In this document: positions 63,400 through 64,000 of the stretch, piece by piece
Numbering within the stretch: the stretch's first letter is position 1
How the letters are laid out: every line of letters starts with the position of its first letter
Source of the DNA: Pelagicoccus sp. SDUM812003
Lineage (GTDB): Bacteria; Verrucomicrobiota; Verrucomicrobiia; Opitutales; Opitutaceae
Assembly: GCF_031127815.1 (NCBI RefSeq)
Contig: NZ_JARXHY010000006.1
Coordinates: 62,001 to 126,000 of the forward strand
DNA: 64,000 nucleotides
Direction: 5' to 3'
Translations under genes and position numbers: made by a program
The notes under the pieces: model-generated
What the model was told of the DNA's origin: nothing
Database searches by the model: none
Seen by the model: the letters and a program-made list of their open reading frames with translations, nothing else

Positions 63400-64000
63400 C
63401 TACCCGAAAAGCTTCTTGAGGGAATCGAGGTCCGCCTGGGTCGGACGATCGGTTGGAGGAGATTTCGATGAGGAGCCTCGCGGGCTCTGGCCGCCTCGTC
63501 CGGGCGTTGGGCGCTTTTCGGTATCCTTGTCCGTCGCGAGGACGTCGTGGGAAGAGGCTCGGTCGAAGGCTTGGTCGAGTTTCTTTGGAGAGACTGGATA
63601 GGCGGTGCCGAGGTGTTGCGCGAAGACTGAGACAGCGAATTCCTCGATCATCCAGCGAAGCTCGGATCTGGTCTTGGCATCCATGTCGCTCGCCTGCTGC
63701 CTCAGGCGCGTTCGGTAGCGCTCCACTTGCGTTTGGCGCTGTGCATCGCGAGCGGGATCCTTGCCCTGGGTTTCGAAGCGCCGCTGGATGCACTCGAGGT
63801 AGACCGGAAGCCGCGCCAGGACATGGTGCGGTGTGTGGCGCAGAAAGTCTGGAGGAAGCAGGCGTTCGATATCGTGAGAGAACTGCTTGAACAGTTCGGC
63901 TTGAACCACGAGGCCTTGTCGCTTTTCCAGAAGCGTTTTCAGTTGGTCGACGACTCGGTAGAGAATGCCCTTCGATCGATCGTGAGCGGCATCGCGAGCA
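63400..64000 (-). CDS. hrpA: ATP-dependent RNA helicase HrpA, 3' end (partial)
   Basis: The frame is open to the window edge, so only the last 199 residues are seen. It matches the C-terminal DUF3418 region of HrpA: F-L-R-H-T-P, a L-P-V-Y-L-E-C-I-Q-R-R-F segment and the closing W-M-I-E-E-F-A-V-S-V-F-A-Q-H-L-G-T-A-Y-P-V-S-P-K-K-L. HrpA is a DEAH-box helicase that rescues stalled ribosomes and processes mRNA. After the domain there is a polar Pro/Ser/Gly-rich tail of about 45 residues ending L-K-K-L-F-G, longer than in enterobacterial HrpA. The helicase core lies beyond 64000. Confidence 0.85.
   Translation of the reverse strand, partial: ARDAAHDRSKGILYRVVDQLKTLLEKRQGLVVQAELFKQFSHDIERLLPPDFLRHTPHHVLARLPVYLECIQRRFETQGKDPARDAQRQTQVERYRTRLRQQASDMDAKTRSELRWMIEEFAVSVFAQHLGTAYPVSPKKLDQAFDRASSHDVLATDKDTEKRPTPGRGGQSPRGSSSKSPPTDRPTQADLDSLKKLFG

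Overview
This window reads as a chromosomal segment of a Gram-negative bacterium of the Verrucomicrobiota, probably class Opitutae (Pelagicoccus-like). That placement is an inference from gene content: very large secreted RCC1, sialidase-like and PKD proteins with a calcium-binding C-terminal module, GH20 and apiosidase-like hydrolases, an ADOP permease, an Rsm22 methyltransferase, and frequent starts without a clear Shine-Dalgarno site. G+C is moderately high (about 58-60% by eye). I saw no rRNA, tRNA, CRISPR array, insertion sequence or prophage.

Layout. 254-3754 (+): two paralogous glycine-zipper lipoproteins closed by a terminator, then a YyaL-type thioredoxin/six-hairpin protein. 3767-10667 (-): GH20 hexosaminidase with an overlapping HAD phosphatase, an apiosidase-like glycosidase, TruC, a DUF4097 adhesin-like protein and an Rsm22 methyltransferase. 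10668-11546 carries no gene but has two strong hairpins that look like a structured leader. 11547-24684 (+): a fibronectin III protein with three lectin-like repeats, an ABC exporter, a complete RND efflux operon (periplasmic adaptor, pump, outer-membrane channel, TetR) behind two 22-bp operator-like palindromes, and an RCC1 secreted protein. 24742-28834: a PAP2 / lipid kinase / DUF1206 cluster and a BON-MscS channel. 28926-44368: two giant secreted proteases (a 2594-residue subtilase and a 1790-residue metzincin whose probable propeptide is a separate overlapping gene), with a divergent SDR/TetR pair between them. 44688-51809: EngB, a fused 5-oxoprolinase, and a LysR/pirin/DoxX cassette. 51909-56519 (+): ADOP permease, then an ECF sigma operon (sigma, membrane HEAT/anti-sigma-like protein, DUF4097 protein). 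56595-64000: LytTR regulator, LytS-type kinase, membrane mini-protein, secreted alpha/beta hydrolase, LysE exporter, chemotaxis receptor, AhpD-like protein, a broken response regulator and the 3' end of hrpA.

How it fits together. The most informative signal is a promoter-like motif, [TC]GTAAC-N17-GTAT, with identical spacing upstream of three genes: the ADOP permease, the ECF sigma operon and the distant DUF4097 gene at 8665-9561. With a second DUF4097 gene inside the sigma operon, this suggests an autoregulated envelope-stress regulon joining an orphan permease to two beta-solenoid surface proteins that share architecture but differ in repeat unit (TNGG-N-I versus T-[VI]-D-G). A second theme is large-scale secretion of repeat proteins sharing a C-terminal module. 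A third is the split propeptide/metzincin pair.
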